From NCBI GenBank assembly GCA_021810025.1, contig JAJZJS010000003.1:1-64000 (forward strand): a stretch of DNA of 64,000 nt, read 5' to 3'. This stretch comes from a bacterium (GTDB lineage: Bacteria; Patescibacteriota; Saccharimonadia; Saccharimonadales; UBA4665). A program made the translations under genes and the position numbers. The notes under the pieces were generated by a model. That model made no database searches. It had not been told where the DNA came from and saw nothing but the letters and a program-made list of their open reading frames with translations. Shown in pieces: positions 53,935-62,674 of the stretch. Position 1 is the first letter of the stretch, and each line of letters begins with the position of its first letter.

Positions 53935-55188
53935 ATGAAGAGGGTTTATATTTTTATCTTTACAGCACTAGCTATTAGCGCTACAATTTTAAGGGATAAG
54001 TATAAAAAAATAAAAATCATTCAAAAAATAATGAAGAGAAATAGTTTAAAAGTCCGTTTAAGATCAACTCCCTTTTTGGTAATAATTAGTATTTTAACGA
54101 TAATCAGTGCGTTTGTAATAGTTCCAATTGTTCGAGCTGATTCGTATCAAGCTCAAATTAACGCCTTATCGGCTCAAAATTCACAACTTCAATCCAGTGC
54201 TGATCAACTTCATAATCAGGCATCAAGCTATCAAGCCGAAGTTGTTCAGGTTCAAAGCCAAATAGCTGGTCTACAAAATTCTATCAATGTGAATCAAAAT
54301 AAATCATCACAAATTCAACTGGAAATTCAACAAGAAAATGCTCAGGTTGCCCAAGACAAATTAGTTTTAGGGAACGACATTAAAACAATGTATGTAAACG
54401 GACAACTTAATACCGTTGAAATGCTCGCCACTAGTAGCAATCTCAGCCAATATGTAGATCAACAGGTAGCCTATGAGTCAGTACAACATAAGATTCAGAA
54501 CACGCTAGCTCAAATTTCTGCAATGGAGAACTCCTTAACACAGCAGAAAGCTCAGTTAAGCGTAGTTATTAAGTCCCAAGAGTTGCAAAATTCACAGCTA
54601 TTAAATAGCGAGAATCAGTTACAACAATTACTTAGCTATAACCAACAACAACAGGCTAGCTATAATCAACAAATTCAAAGCAATCAATCTAAAATTGCTA
54701 CGTTAACCGCTGAACAGATTGCAGCTAATCGGAAGTTGGTCAATAGTAGCGGCGGAAGAGTGATTACCAGTGGATCGTGTGGAGGAAGCTATCCGGCTAG
54801 CGCCAGTGGTCCTTTTGGAAATTGGGGATGTGATTATCCTCTAGATAATACCCTAGACAATTGGGGAATGTATAATCGAGAGTGTGTCAGTTATACGGCT
54901 TGGATGGTCTATAAGACTTATGGGTTTATGCCATATTGGGGTGGATCTGGAGACGCAAATCAATGGCCAGCAGATGCTGCGGCAGCAGGCATTCCAACAG
55001 GTACAACTCCAAAAGTTGGATCGGTCGCAATTTATATGGGAGGGGCCGGTGATCCTTGGGGCCATGCCATGTGGGTAGTAGGAATTAATGGCAATAAAAT
55101 TATAGTGGATCAGTACAATTTGTATTATGACGGTAATTTTTACCAGACAGAAATCTCTAGCTCAGGATTAATCTACATATATTTTTAA
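53935..55188 (+). CDS. Secreted coiled-coil CHAP peptidoglycan hydrolase (PcsB/RipC-like)
   Basis: 417 residues. The first ATG (Shine-Dalgarno AGAGG) gives an N-terminal hydrophobic stretch; an internal ATG at 54031 would give a classic signal peptide cut near IVRADS. Residues about 70-265 are a Gln/Asn/Ser-rich coiled coil (INALSAQNSQLQSSADQLHN). Residues about 285-417 are a CHAP domain with catalytic C317 (NRECVSYTAW) and H377 (WGHAMWVVG). It follows ftsX by 21 bp, the arrangement expected for a hydrolase switched on by FtsEX, as PcsB is in streptococci. Confidence 0.88.
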   Translation: MKRVYIFIFTALAISATILRDKYKKIKIIQKIMKRNSLKVRLRSTPFLVIISILTIISAFVIVPIVRADSYQAQINALSAQNSQLQSSADQLHNQASSYQAEVVQVQSQIAGLQNSINVNQNKSSQIQLEIQQENAQVAQDKLVLGNDIKTMYVNGQLNTVEMLATSSNLSQYVDQQVAYESVQHKIQNTLAQISAMENSLTQQKAQLSVVIKSQELQNSQLLNSENQLQQLLSYNQQQQASYNQQIQSNQSKIATLTAEQIAANRKLVNSSGGRVITSGSCGGSYPASASGPFGNWGCDYPLDNTLDNWGMYNRECVSYTAWMVYKTYGFMPYWGGSGDANQWPADAAAAGIPTGTTPKVGSVAIYMGGAGDPWGHAMWVVGINGNKIIVDQYNLYYDGNFYQTEISSSGLIYIYF

Positions 55189-55236
55189 AACTGTTAAACT
55201 AAAAGAATTAAATTAATATGCAGAGAGGTATTATAA

Positions 55237-56442
55237 TTGATTAAAAATAAGCTGATTCATAAATTAAAGTTTCCTAAAACAAGTATTTATATACTGGTGG
55301 TAATACTATTAATTGTGGCTTTTGTGTTAGGTCTAAATTTTGGTAACGGTAATTTAACCTTAGGCGGAACAAATGCTACAGGGCTTCCGGCTCACCTCAA
55401 TTATTCAAGCGTGAACCAAGTATATAATTTAATTCGAGACAATTATGATGGTCATTTAACAGCCACTCAAATGTTAAATGGCTTAAAAGAGGGACTTGCT
55501 AATGCTACGGGAGATCCTTATACCGAATATTTTACGGCGGCACAAGCTCAATCGTTTAACAGTGAACTAAACAATTCCTTTAGTGGAATAGGAGCTGAAT
55601 TAAGTGCCACATCGAATGGAGAGATCGAAATAATTGCCCCTATTGCTGGTAGTCCGGCTGCCAAAGCAGGTTTATTACCAAAAGATATCATTGCTGGAAT
55701 TAACGGGAAAAGTACATCTGGAATGAGTGTTGAAACAGCCGTTAATCTTATTAGGGGGCCCTCAGGATCAAAGGTAACACTAAATATCCTCCGCAATAAT
55801 CAGCCCTTAACCATATCTATTACTAGAGCTAATATTGTAGTCCCTTCAGTTAATTCTAAAATTTTAAACGGCAACATTGGATATATTCAAATTACATCTT
55901 TTGCATCAAATACAGCCAGTTTAGCAAATAGTGTCGCTGAATCGTTTGTAAAGGATCATGTTAAAGGAATTATATTAGATTTACGTAATAATCCAGGAGG
56001 CTACTTAAGTGCTGCTATAAGTGTTTCAAGTCTGTGGCTTAAACAGAACCAAACAATTTTAGTTGAGAAAAAAGGTAATACTATTATTCAAACTTATTAT
56101 GCAACTGGTAACGATATATTACATAATATTCCTACGGTAGTTTTAATTAATGGAGGAAGTGCTTCATCTTCGGAAATAACAACTGGAGCTCTTCATGATA
56201 ACAAACAGGCTTATGTAATAGGGACTCAGAGTTTTGGAAAAGGCGTTGTACAACAACTTATTAATTTAAGTAATGGAGCCGAGTTAAAGGTTACGGTTGC
56301 AAGTTGGTATAGACCTGATGGTCAGGATATTAATAAGAAGGGTATAACACCTGATAAGGTTGTTAATTTAACGCAGGCCGAAATTAATCAAGGAAATGAT
56401 ACTCAACTTAATGCTGCATTAGCTTATTTAAGTAGCAAATAA
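55237..56442 (+). CDS. Carboxy-terminal processing protease (S41, CtpA-like)
   Basis: 401 residues, probable TTG start with AGAGAGG upstream. An N-terminal membrane helix (about 17-35), a PDZ domain (about 115-195, SPAAKAGLLPKDIIAGING), then the S41 core: IILDLRNNPGGYLSAA, catalytic Ser in NGGSASSSEITTGALHD and Lys in SFGKGVVQQ. Such proteases trim or regulate secreted proteins, including cell-wall hydrolases, which fits its place after the CHAP gene. Confidence 0.92.
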   Translation: MIKNKLIHKLKFPKTSIYILVVILLIVAFVLGLNFGNGNLTLGGTNATGLPAHLNYSSVNQVYNLIRDNYDGHLTATQMLNGLKEGLANATGDPYTEYFTAAQAQSFNSELNNSFSGIGAELSATSNGEIEIIAPIAGSPAAKAGLLPKDIIAGINGKSTSGMSVETAVNLIRGPSGSKVTLNILRNNQPLTISITRANIVVPSVNSKILNGNIGYIQITSFASNTASLANSVAESFVKDHVKGIILDLRNNPGGYLSAAISVSSLWLKQNQTILVEKKGNTIIQTYYATGNDILHNIPTVVLINGGSASSSEITTGALHDNKQAYVIGTQSFGKGVVQQLINLSNGAELKVTVASWYRPDGQDINKKGITPDKVVNLTQAEINQGNDTQLNAALAYLSSK

Positions 56443-56504
56443 AAGTCTTTTATAAAATATAATATCCAGTTATAATTACTCCTGAACAAGAAAGGTAAAT
56501 AGAG

Positions 56505-58115
56505 GTGCTAACTAAAAAGACAAAATACATTTTTGTCACGGGTGGAGTGATATCTGGACTAGGAAAAGGTATTAGTGCCGCTTCGATCGCTAATTTACTT
56601 CGCGCCAGAGGGCTTAAGGTTAATCTGCAAAAATGTGACCCCTATTTAAATGTTGACGCTGGTTTATTAAATCCACGTGAACATGGGGAATGTTTTGTTA
56701 CAAAAGATGGAGCTGAAACAGATCTTGATTTAGGTCACTATGAACGATTTATAGATGAAGAATTGACTCAATCTAGCTCGCTGATGGCTGGTCGTGTTTT
56801 ACTGAAAGTGATTCAAGATGAAAGGAATGGCAAATATGACGGAGATGACGTTCAAATTATTCCTCACTTAACAACCGCTATTCAGAATTACATTATTGAG
56901 GCTGGCAGGGGTTTTGATGTTCATATTGTCGAAATTGGTGGGACGGTCGGAGATTATGAGTCGTTAAGTTTTATAGAAGCAATTAGGGAACTTGGCATTA
57001 AAGTTGGGGAACAGAATAGGGTCTATGTCCATGTTGTTTATTTGCCCTATATTAATGCCTCTCATGAAACCAAAACAAAACCGGCTCAAAACTCAGTTCG
57101 AGAATTGAGAGGTTTAGGAATTCAACCCGATGTTTTAATTGCTCGGAGTGAAGACCCGGCAAATCCTAGCGCAATTCGAAAACTGGCTCTTTTCAGCGGC
57201 GTTGAAGAAAAAGCGATTGCTCTTTTACCAAACGCTAAATCGATTTATGAAGTTCCTTTGTCCCTGGAAAAAGCTAATATAGCTGATGTTATAACCAAGC
57301 ATCTTAAACTTAAGACTAAATCACCCAAATTGGATAGTTGGGAAAAAATGGTTAAACTTGCTACAACCGAGTTTAAACATACCCTAAAAATTGCCCTAAT
57401 AGCAAAATATCTAGATAATACTGATACTTATATGTCTGTTTTTGAAGCTTTAAAGGCTGCTGCTATTTGGAATAATACGAATATCGAAATTGACTGGATA
57501 GATGCAACTATTCTCGAAAAATCTAAGAGCTTAGACAGTCTAAATAGGTATGATGGAATCTTAGTGCCAGGTGGTTTTGGAAAAAGGGGTCTAAATGGTA
57601 AAATTTTGGCTGCCGAATATAGCCTTAAGAATAAAATACCATATCTTGGATTATGTTTAGGTCTTCAAATGGCTGTTATTGCTGCCGCTAGGCTTAATGG
57701 ACTACAAGAGGCAACAACTTTTGAAATAGATCCTAATTCTAAATATCAAGTTATAACAACCATGAACGATCAAAAAGATAAACAAAATACAGGTGCTACA
57801 ATGCGATTGGGAAATTATAACTGCAAAATATCTAAGAATAGTTTAGCCTATAATCTCTATCAACAAACTTTGATTACCGAAAGGCATCGCCATAGAGGAG
57901 AATGTAACCCCAAATTCTTGAATCAGTTTGAGAAATGGGGGATAAAGGCTTCTGGCATTAATCCAGACAATCAACTTGTGGAGATTATTGAAGCTTTAGA
58001 TCACCCTTACTTTATAGCAAGCCAATTTCATCCTGAATTTAAAAGCCGTCCAACTAAGCCTCAGCCACTTTTCAATGGATTTATAAAAGCTATGTTAGAA
58101 AAACAGGTTATTTAA
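56505..58115 (+). CDS. pyrG: CTP synthase
   Basis: 536 residues, GTG start with AGAGG upstream. The synthetase domain has FVTGGVISGLGKGISAAS and KCDPYLNVDAG; the glutaminase domain has PGGFGKRG, catalytic Cys in GLCLGLQMAVIAAAR, and His/Glu in SQFHPEFKSRP. It makes CTP from UTP and glutamine. Lengths and motifs match the full enzyme. It has a Shine-Dalgarno-led start, in contrast to many neighbours. Confidence 0.97.
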   Translation: MLTKKTKYIFVTGGVISGLGKGISAASIANLLRARGLKVNLQKCDPYLNVDAGLLNPREHGECFVTKDGAETDLDLGHYERFIDEELTQSSSLMAGRVLLKVIQDERNGKYDGDDVQIIPHLTTAIQNYIIEAGRGFDVHIVEIGGTVGDYESLSFIEAIRELGIKVGEQNRVYVHVVYLPYINASHETKTKPAQNSVRELRGLGIQPDVLIARSEDPANPSAIRKLALFSGVEEKAIALLPNAKSIYEVPLSLEKANIADVITKHLKLKTKSPKLDSWEKMVKLATTEFKHTLKIALIAKYLDNTDTYMSVFEALKAAAIWNNTNIEIDWIDATILEKSKSLDSLNRYDGILVPGGFGKRGLNGKILAAEYSLKNKIPYLGLCLGLQMAVIAAARLNGLQEATTFEIDPNSKYQVITTMNDQKDKQNTGATMRLGNYNCKISKNSLAYNLYQQTLITERHRHRGECNPKFLNQFEKWGIKASGINPDNQLVEIIEALDHPYFIASQFHPEFKSRPTKPQPLFNGFIKAMLEKQVI

Positions 58116-58155
58116 TATTGCTAAATTGTATATTATTGATTAAGATGATAGTACT

Positions 58156-58560
58156 ATGGAAAATCAAAAAAACAATAAATTAAAAAGAATTTTACTGGTT
58201 GAAGATGATGATGCCTTAGCCAATGTTTATGTCGGTCGTTTACAGGCTGAGGGATTTGATGTACGAAGAGTTGCGAATGGTGAAGAAGCTCTATCTTCGG
58301 CTTTAAGTTATGAGCCTGACCTTGTTTTATTAGATGTTATGATGCCAAAAGTTAGTGGATTTGATGTTTTAGATATTCTGAGAAATACGCCCGAAACAGC
58401 AAACCTGAAGATTATTATGTTAACAGCTCTAAGTCAAGATAGCGATAAAGAGAGGGCTCAAAGCTTAGGAGTCGACGATTATTTAGTAAAGTCTCAAGTC
58501 GTTATAGCCGATGTTGTAGAAAGAATTAAGCATCACCTTAATATGGATACTAGTGCTTAG
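58156..58560 (+). CDS. Single-domain response regulator
   Basis: 134 residues, a receiver domain only: acidic pair VEDDD near residue 16, phospho-acceptor Asp in LVLLDVMMPKVSGFD, Thr in IIMLTALS and Lys in DYLVKSQ. There is no output domain, so it works by protein contact, as CheY or Spo0F do. No kinase gene adjoins it; a kinase-like gene lacking the catalytic His begins at 63395. Confidence 0.88.
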   Translation: MENQKNNKLKRILLVEDDDALANVYVGRLQAEGFDVRRVANGEEALSSALSYEPDLVLLDVMMPKVSGFDVLDILRNTPETANLKIIMLTALSQDSDKERAQSLGVDDYLVKSQVVIADVVERIKHHLNMDTSA

Positions 58561-58576
58561 ATTTATTCTAGGATTG

Positions 58577-58849
58577 TTATTTAACGCTGACTTCGGTTCT
58601 TCGAACGCTTTTACCACTAAATGTTCGAACTTTGCGGTTAGTAAACGTAACGATTCCATCTCTTGAGGCGTGAATGGTAAAATTACGACTCAACTTTGTT
58701 CCTGGTCCAGGTCGCTTACTCATTCCAACTTGACGAACTATAACTTGGCCAACCTTTACTTTTTGACCACCAAACAGCTTAACACCTAAACGTTGACCAG
58801 GTGAATCATGAATATTTTTGGCTGTACCGCCCGCTTTTACGTGTGACAT
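58577..58849 (-). CDS. rpmA: 50S ribosomal protein L27
   Basis: 90 residues. MSHVKAGGTAKNIHDSPGQR, LGVKLFGGQKVKVGQVIVRQ and the basic C-terminus match L27, whose N-terminus reaches the peptidyl-transferase centre. The family's usual N-terminal sequence HKKGGGSTRNGRDS is here altered (HVKAGGTAKNIHDS). It lies 1 bp after the methyltransferase gene on the minus strand, separated from rplU by 34 kb. Confidence 0.93.
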   Translation of the reverse strand: MSHVKAGGTAKNIHDSPGQRLGVKLFGGQKVKVGQVIVRQVGMSKRPGPGTKLSRNFTIHASRDGIVTFTNRKVRTFSGKSVRRTEVSVK

Positions 58850-58850
58850 C

Positions 58851-60026
58851 TTATTCCTTTGTTATTATAAGTAACTGTCTTCCCACAATCTGATTATCTC
58901 GAATGTAAATCAATTGCTTTGAATTTATACTTTTAAAATCTATAAAATTGTACCCCATAGCTTCGATTTGGTCAAGGATAGGAAGTGCTTTGAATTGATT
59001 TGGCCCATTTCTCCAAATCGGCAAAGCTAAGCAAACTCGGCCAGATCTTTTTAGTTGGGGTTTTAAATTATATAAGAATGCCCTTATTAACTGATTCATG
59101 TTATCTAAAATTGAAGATAATTCTGATTCGGAGGGATATCGACTTAAAGGTGGTCCAAGAAGGGTTTCTGATGCTACTACATCAAACCCTGACCAGCTCT
59201 GATTGGTTGCATCTCCCTCTATAATATTTGATGTAAGTTTGGAGTCTAGCTTATAAAGCTTCCTCAGCCATTCAATATTATTTTTGCTATATTCTACCAT
59301 TCTAGGATTTAAATCGCTTCCTATAACGGCTACGTTCATTAAAAGTGCCTCTTGAAGAATAACTCCGCTCCCACAGAATGGGTCTAATAAAACAAGGTCT
59401 TTTTGACTGAAATTAGGACCGATCGCTAAGTTAATAATTATTTGAGCTAGTTTAGGCGGGAGCATCCCGACTTTTGAGTCTCGGTAGGGACGTTTAAAAT
59501 CTCGTTTTGAATAGTTGTTTATATTTTGAATCATGCTAGTTTGGCCAATTCGAAATAAATTGTTGTCCTTAATAATTAAAAATTCATAATTTTGTGCTTT
59601 GTGGAGTCTATTATTGATGATTTGAGCAGCATTAAGCTCTAGTTTATCTGATACTACAAAACGGGAAGAAATATTGAGTAGCGCTAACCTTTTTTTAATA
59701 TTTAAGCTTAATTTTAAGATTTGTTTTGGGTTAAGTTGATGGTTATAGACACTAATACCAAATACTACCTTATGTTTTTTATTCTGAGCCTTAATAGCAT
59801 TAGTGATAAAGGTTTCAATTTGATCCCAGTCCAATGTTTCGGCTTGAGTTAAAAGACGACCTATTTTAAGTATTCCTCCTAATCTGTCGATATCGAAATC
59901 TACTGGTTCTAGGCTGGAAAGGGCGATGTTGTTTGTTAGATATTTAAAATAATTTTCACCATAGAGACTAAAGAGCTCTGCTAAAGCAATATTATTATGT
60001 CTTCCCAAGATTAAAACCGATTTCAT
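58851..60026 (-). CDS. Trm11-like RNA methyltransferase
   Basis: 391 residues. The C-terminal methyltransferase domain has RPYRDSKVGMLPPKLAQIII, SAM motif I LLDPFCGSGVILQEALL, acidic GSDLNPRM and motif IV LLGPPLSRYP, a variant of (D/N)PPY with Gly before PP. The N-terminal half (about 1-160) is compatible with a divergent THUMP-like RNA-binding region. This layout is that of tRNA guanine-N2 methyltransferases of the Trm11/Trm14 type, mostly archaeal and eukaryotic, also found in CPR. TAAAAT (60033-60038, minus strand) lies 6 nt before the ATG. It is co-transcribed with rpmA. Confidence 0.8.
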   Translation of the reverse strand: MKSVLILGRHNNIALAELFSLYGENYFKYLTNNIALSSLEPVDFDIDRLGGILKIGRLLTQAETLDWDQIETFITNAIKAQNKKHKVVFGISVYNHQLNPKQILKLSLNIKKRLALLNISSRFVVSDKLELNAAQIINNRLHKAQNYEFLIIKDNNLFRIGQTSMIQNINNYSKRDFKRPYRDSKVGMLPPKLAQIIINLAIGPNFSQKDLVLLDPFCGSGVILQEALLMNVAVIGSDLNPRMVEYSKNNIEWLRKLYKLDSKLTSNIIEGDATNQSWSGFDVVASETLLGPPLSRYPSESELSSILDNMNQLIRAFLYNLKPQLKRSGRVCLALPIWRNGPNQFKALPILDQIEAMGYNFIDFKSINSKQLIYIRDNQIVGRQLLIITKE

Positions 60027-60110
60027 TTTATAATTTTAACCTATTATAAATAATTATGTTTCGGAAATAATTATCTTCCTTTAGTATTTTTTGTTTATAA
60101 TATATAAAAT

Positions 60111-61166
60111 ATGTCATTCTCACTTATTAAAAAACACTGGAAACTAGTTCTTAACCTTGTAACAATAGTCGCGTTAGTCGTCTTAATATATCTGATTAGA
60201 ACTGAGCTTTATCAGACTATCAGGAATTTATCGAACTTGAATATATTGGTGTTGGTCCTGATAATACCAATCGAAATCCTGAACTATCATATGCAGGCCA
60301 AGATGTATCAGAACCTTTTTAAGATAGTTGGGAATAAGCTTAAGTACAAGTATTTATATAAAGCAGCCCTAGAGTTAAATTTAGTCAATCATCTTTTTCC
60401 GAGCGGGGGAGTAACGGGGATTTCTTATTTTGGAGTTCGGCTCCGCAATAAAGATACGATTAGTGGTGGCAAGGCAACCATGATTCAGATTATGAAGCTT
60501 GGGCTTACGCTTTTGTCTTTTGAAGTTTTGTTAGTGGTTGGGCTAATAATACTAGCCATTTTTGGTAAAGTTAGTAATTTAACAATTCTAGTTTCTGGAA
60601 TTTTATCAACTCTTTTGGTTGTAGCTACTATCTTATTTGGTTATGTTGTAGGGAGTAAAACCAGAATAAATAATTTTTTTACGTTTCTGACAAAAGGAAT
60701 TAACCTAATTCTTTATAAACTTTTTCGAAAAAAGCCTGAATCAATTAATATTTTGCGGGCTAAAAAAATGTTTAATGATTTCCACGATAATTATCGACAA
60801 CTAGTTGGGCACTACAAGGAGCTTAAGAGTCCTTTCTGGTATGCCTTAATGGCTAATGCAACAGAAATCTTAGTGATTTATGTCGTTTATATTGCATTTG
60901 GTAAATTTGTAAATATTGGAGCCATAATTATTGCTTATGGGGTAGCCAACTTTGCAGGACTAGTTTCGGTCCTTCCTGGAGGAATAGGTATTTATGAAGC
61001 TCTTATGACAGCTGTTTTAGCAACTGCTGGGATTCCGCCCAATCTAAGTTTACCGGTAACTATTACTTATCGAGTTTTAAATACAATAATTCAATTACCT
61101 CCTGGATATTATCTATACCATAAGTCACTCAATAAAGGTGAAGTAGATAAGATATCACGACCATGA
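60111..61166 (+). CDS. UPF0104 / lysylphosphatidylglycerol synthase-type membrane protein
   Basis: 351 residues with about eight membrane helices. HLFPSGGVTGISYFGVRLRN and VSVLPGGIGIYEALMTAVL are the conserved motifs of the YbhN/AglD/MprF-transmembrane family, thought to flip or anchor lipid-linked molecules. There is no aminoacyl transferase domain, so it is not a full MprF. TATAAT (60096-60101) is 9 nt before the ATG. It overlaps xseA by 4 bp (ATGA). Confidence 0.82.
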   Translation: MSFSLIKKHWKLVLNLVTIVALVVLIYLIRTELYQTIRNLSNLNILVLVLIIPIEILNYHMQAKMYQNLFKIVGNKLKYKYLYKAALELNLVNHLFPSGGVTGISYFGVRLRNKDTISGGKATMIQIMKLGLTLLSFEVLLVVGLIILAIFGKVSNLTILVSGILSTLLVVATILFGYVVGSKTRINNFFTFLTKGINLILYKLFRKKPESINILRAKKMFNDFHDNYRQLVGHYKELKSPFWYALMANATEILVIYVVYIAFGKFVNIGAIIIAYGVANFAGLVSVLPGGIGIYEALMTAVLATAGIPPNLSLPVTITYRVLNTIIQLPPGYYLYHKSLNKGEVDKISRP

Positions 61167-62257
61167 AAGATCTCAGTGTTAGTGAATTCTTGTATTATCT
61201 AAATAATAATCTAGAAAATACTTTTCCATTAGTATCAATCGTTGGAGAACTCGCCAATTTTCGAATCAGTCAAAATAAGTGGATTTATTTTGATTTGAAG
61301 GATGAAGTAAGTCATTTGAGGTTTTTTGGGCTAGCGTTCAAGCTAAAACAGCCTATTAGTGACGGAATGTTGCTTAAGGTTAGTTGTTATCCGAGGATGC
61401 ACCAAAAGTACGGTTTTAGTATGCAAGTTGTTAATGCTCAACCTTTTGGTGAAGGCAGTCTTAAGAAATCTCTAGAAATCCTTCATGCCAAACTAGCCGA
61501 CGAAGGACTGTTTGCCGTGGAGCGTAAGAGAGCTTTACCTTATCCTCCAAGTCGAATTGGTTTGATAACTTCTTCTCAATCGGCAGCATATTCAGATTTT
61601 ATAAAAATAGTTAATAATAGATGGAGTGGTTTAGAAATTATATTAAGCGATGTCGTTGTGCAGGGTAACTTAGCGGTAGATCAATTAATTCAATCTGTAA
61701 AAAAATTAGAAGTAGAAAAAGGCATAGAAGTGATTGTTATGATTCGGGGAGGTGGTGATCCTGAAGACTTAGCAGTTTTTAATGATGAAAATTTGACTCG
61801 AAAAATTGCTCAATCTAAAGTTCCTGTTATGGTAGCGGTTGGGCATGAAATAGATATCTGTTTAGCTGAATTAGCAGCCGATGTAAGGGCCTCAACGCCA
61901 AGTAACGCAGCTGAAATATTAGTCCCAGAAAAAGCAAAATATTTGCTTGAGCTCGAACAGAAAGAGGCGATATTAAATTATACATCAGACCAATTAATAC
62001 TGGTGCAAACAGAAAAAATTAATAATAAACTAAAATCACTGAATCAATACTGGCTGGATAAATTTAGACGTATCCAGACTAAGATCGATTATTATCAGAA
62101 TGTGTTAAATGCGCTTAATCCCGAAGCTGTTTTAAAAAGAGGATATTCGATCACTAGATATAAAGGAAAGATTGTTAAAAATTCAAAAATACTAAAATCA
62201 AGGGATAAGATTGACGTTCAATTCTACGATGGTAATATTAGGGCAGAAGTAAAGTAA
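61163..62257 (+). CDS. xseA: Exodeoxyribonuclease VII large subunit
   Basis: 364 residues, slightly below the usual 400-450. An N-terminal OB fold (SIVGELANFRISQNKWIYFD) is followed by RIGLITSSQSAAYSDF, the catalytic region VMIRGGGDPEDLAVFNDENL and VMVAVGHEIDICLAELAADV with RASTPSNAAE. A coiled coil and the C-terminal segment AVLKRGYSITRYKGKIV end it. The enzyme degrades single-stranded DNA in repair and needs XseB, encoded 14 bp downstream. Confidence 0.95.
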   Translation: MKDLSVSEFLYYLNNNLENTFPLVSIVGELANFRISQNKWIYFDLKDEVSHLRFFGLAFKLKQPISDGMLLKVSCYPRMHQKYGFSMQVVNAQPFGEGSLKKSLEILHAKLADEGLFAVERKRALPYPPSRIGLITSSQSAAYSDFIKIVNNRWSGLEIILSDVVVQGNLAVDQLIQSVKKLEVEKGIEVIVMIRGGGDPEDLAVFNDENLTRKIAQSKVPVMVAVGHEIDICLAELAADVRASTPSNAAEILVPEKAKYLLELEQKEAILNYTSDQLILVQTEKINNKLKSLNQYWLDKFRRIQTKIDYYQNVLNALNPEAVLKRGYSITRYKGKIVKNSKILKSRDKIDVQFYDGNIRAEVK

Positions 62258-62271
62258 TATTTGTAAAAAAT

Positions 62272-62457
62272 ATGGCTCAAAAAATAAATTTTAAAGAACT
62301 AAATAAGGAACTTGAAAGTATCTTGGAAGACTTCCAAAAAGAACAAATAGATATTGAAGAGATGGTAGCTAAATATAGTCGAGGACAGCAGATTATTAAG
62401 GAACTTAAGGATTATTTAAAGTTAGCTCAGAATAAAATTACAAAACTTAAAACTTAG
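62272..62457 (+). CDS. xseB: Exodeoxyribonuclease VII small subunit
   Basis: 61 residues, two predicted helices: INFKELNKELESILEDFQKE and VAKYSRGQQIIKELKDYLKL match the XseB pattern. Several copies wrap around each XseA. Last gene of the 60111-62457 operon. Confidence 0.9.
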   Translation: MAQKINFKELNKELESILEDFQKEQIDIEEMVAKYSRGQQIIKELKDYLKLAQNKITKLKT

Positions 62458-62638
62458 AAATAAAATTGCCATTGATTGTAAATCTAGGGTCGTACAGTTA
62501 TGCCAATAAGGCATCTATTCATTTGAGAGAATTAGGTAATCCGATCTACAACGGGTTGAAAAAGTTAATCTAAAGAAATGATACTAAAAAGTTAATCGCA
62601 GTTTTCTTAATAGCTAATTTATAATAGGATAATCGTTC
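62458..62638. other. 181-bp gap with no recognised feature
   Basis: AT-rich, no conserved RNA or reading frame seen, and no clear terminator hairpin after xseB. The palindrome-like ATGCCAATAAGGCAT (GCC/GGC) at about 62502-62515 is too short to call. Confidence 0.5.
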
Positions 62639-62667
62639 TTGGCTATTTTCATAAACTTTGGTACGAT
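62639..62667 (+). promoter_or_regulatory. Promoter of the 62675 gene (leaderless)
   Basis: TTGGCT (62639-62644), 17 bp, TACGAT (62662-62667), and the ATG just 7 nt further. A start at 62639 (TTG) would lie on the -35 itself, so 62675 is the better start. Confidence 0.65.
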
Positions 62668-62674
62668 TTTAAGT

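Noticed and set aside
53935-54030. Separate small gene before the CHAP protein
   Set aside because: The frame continues without a stop into the CHAP protein; it is either an N-terminal extension or untranslated, not a separate gene.
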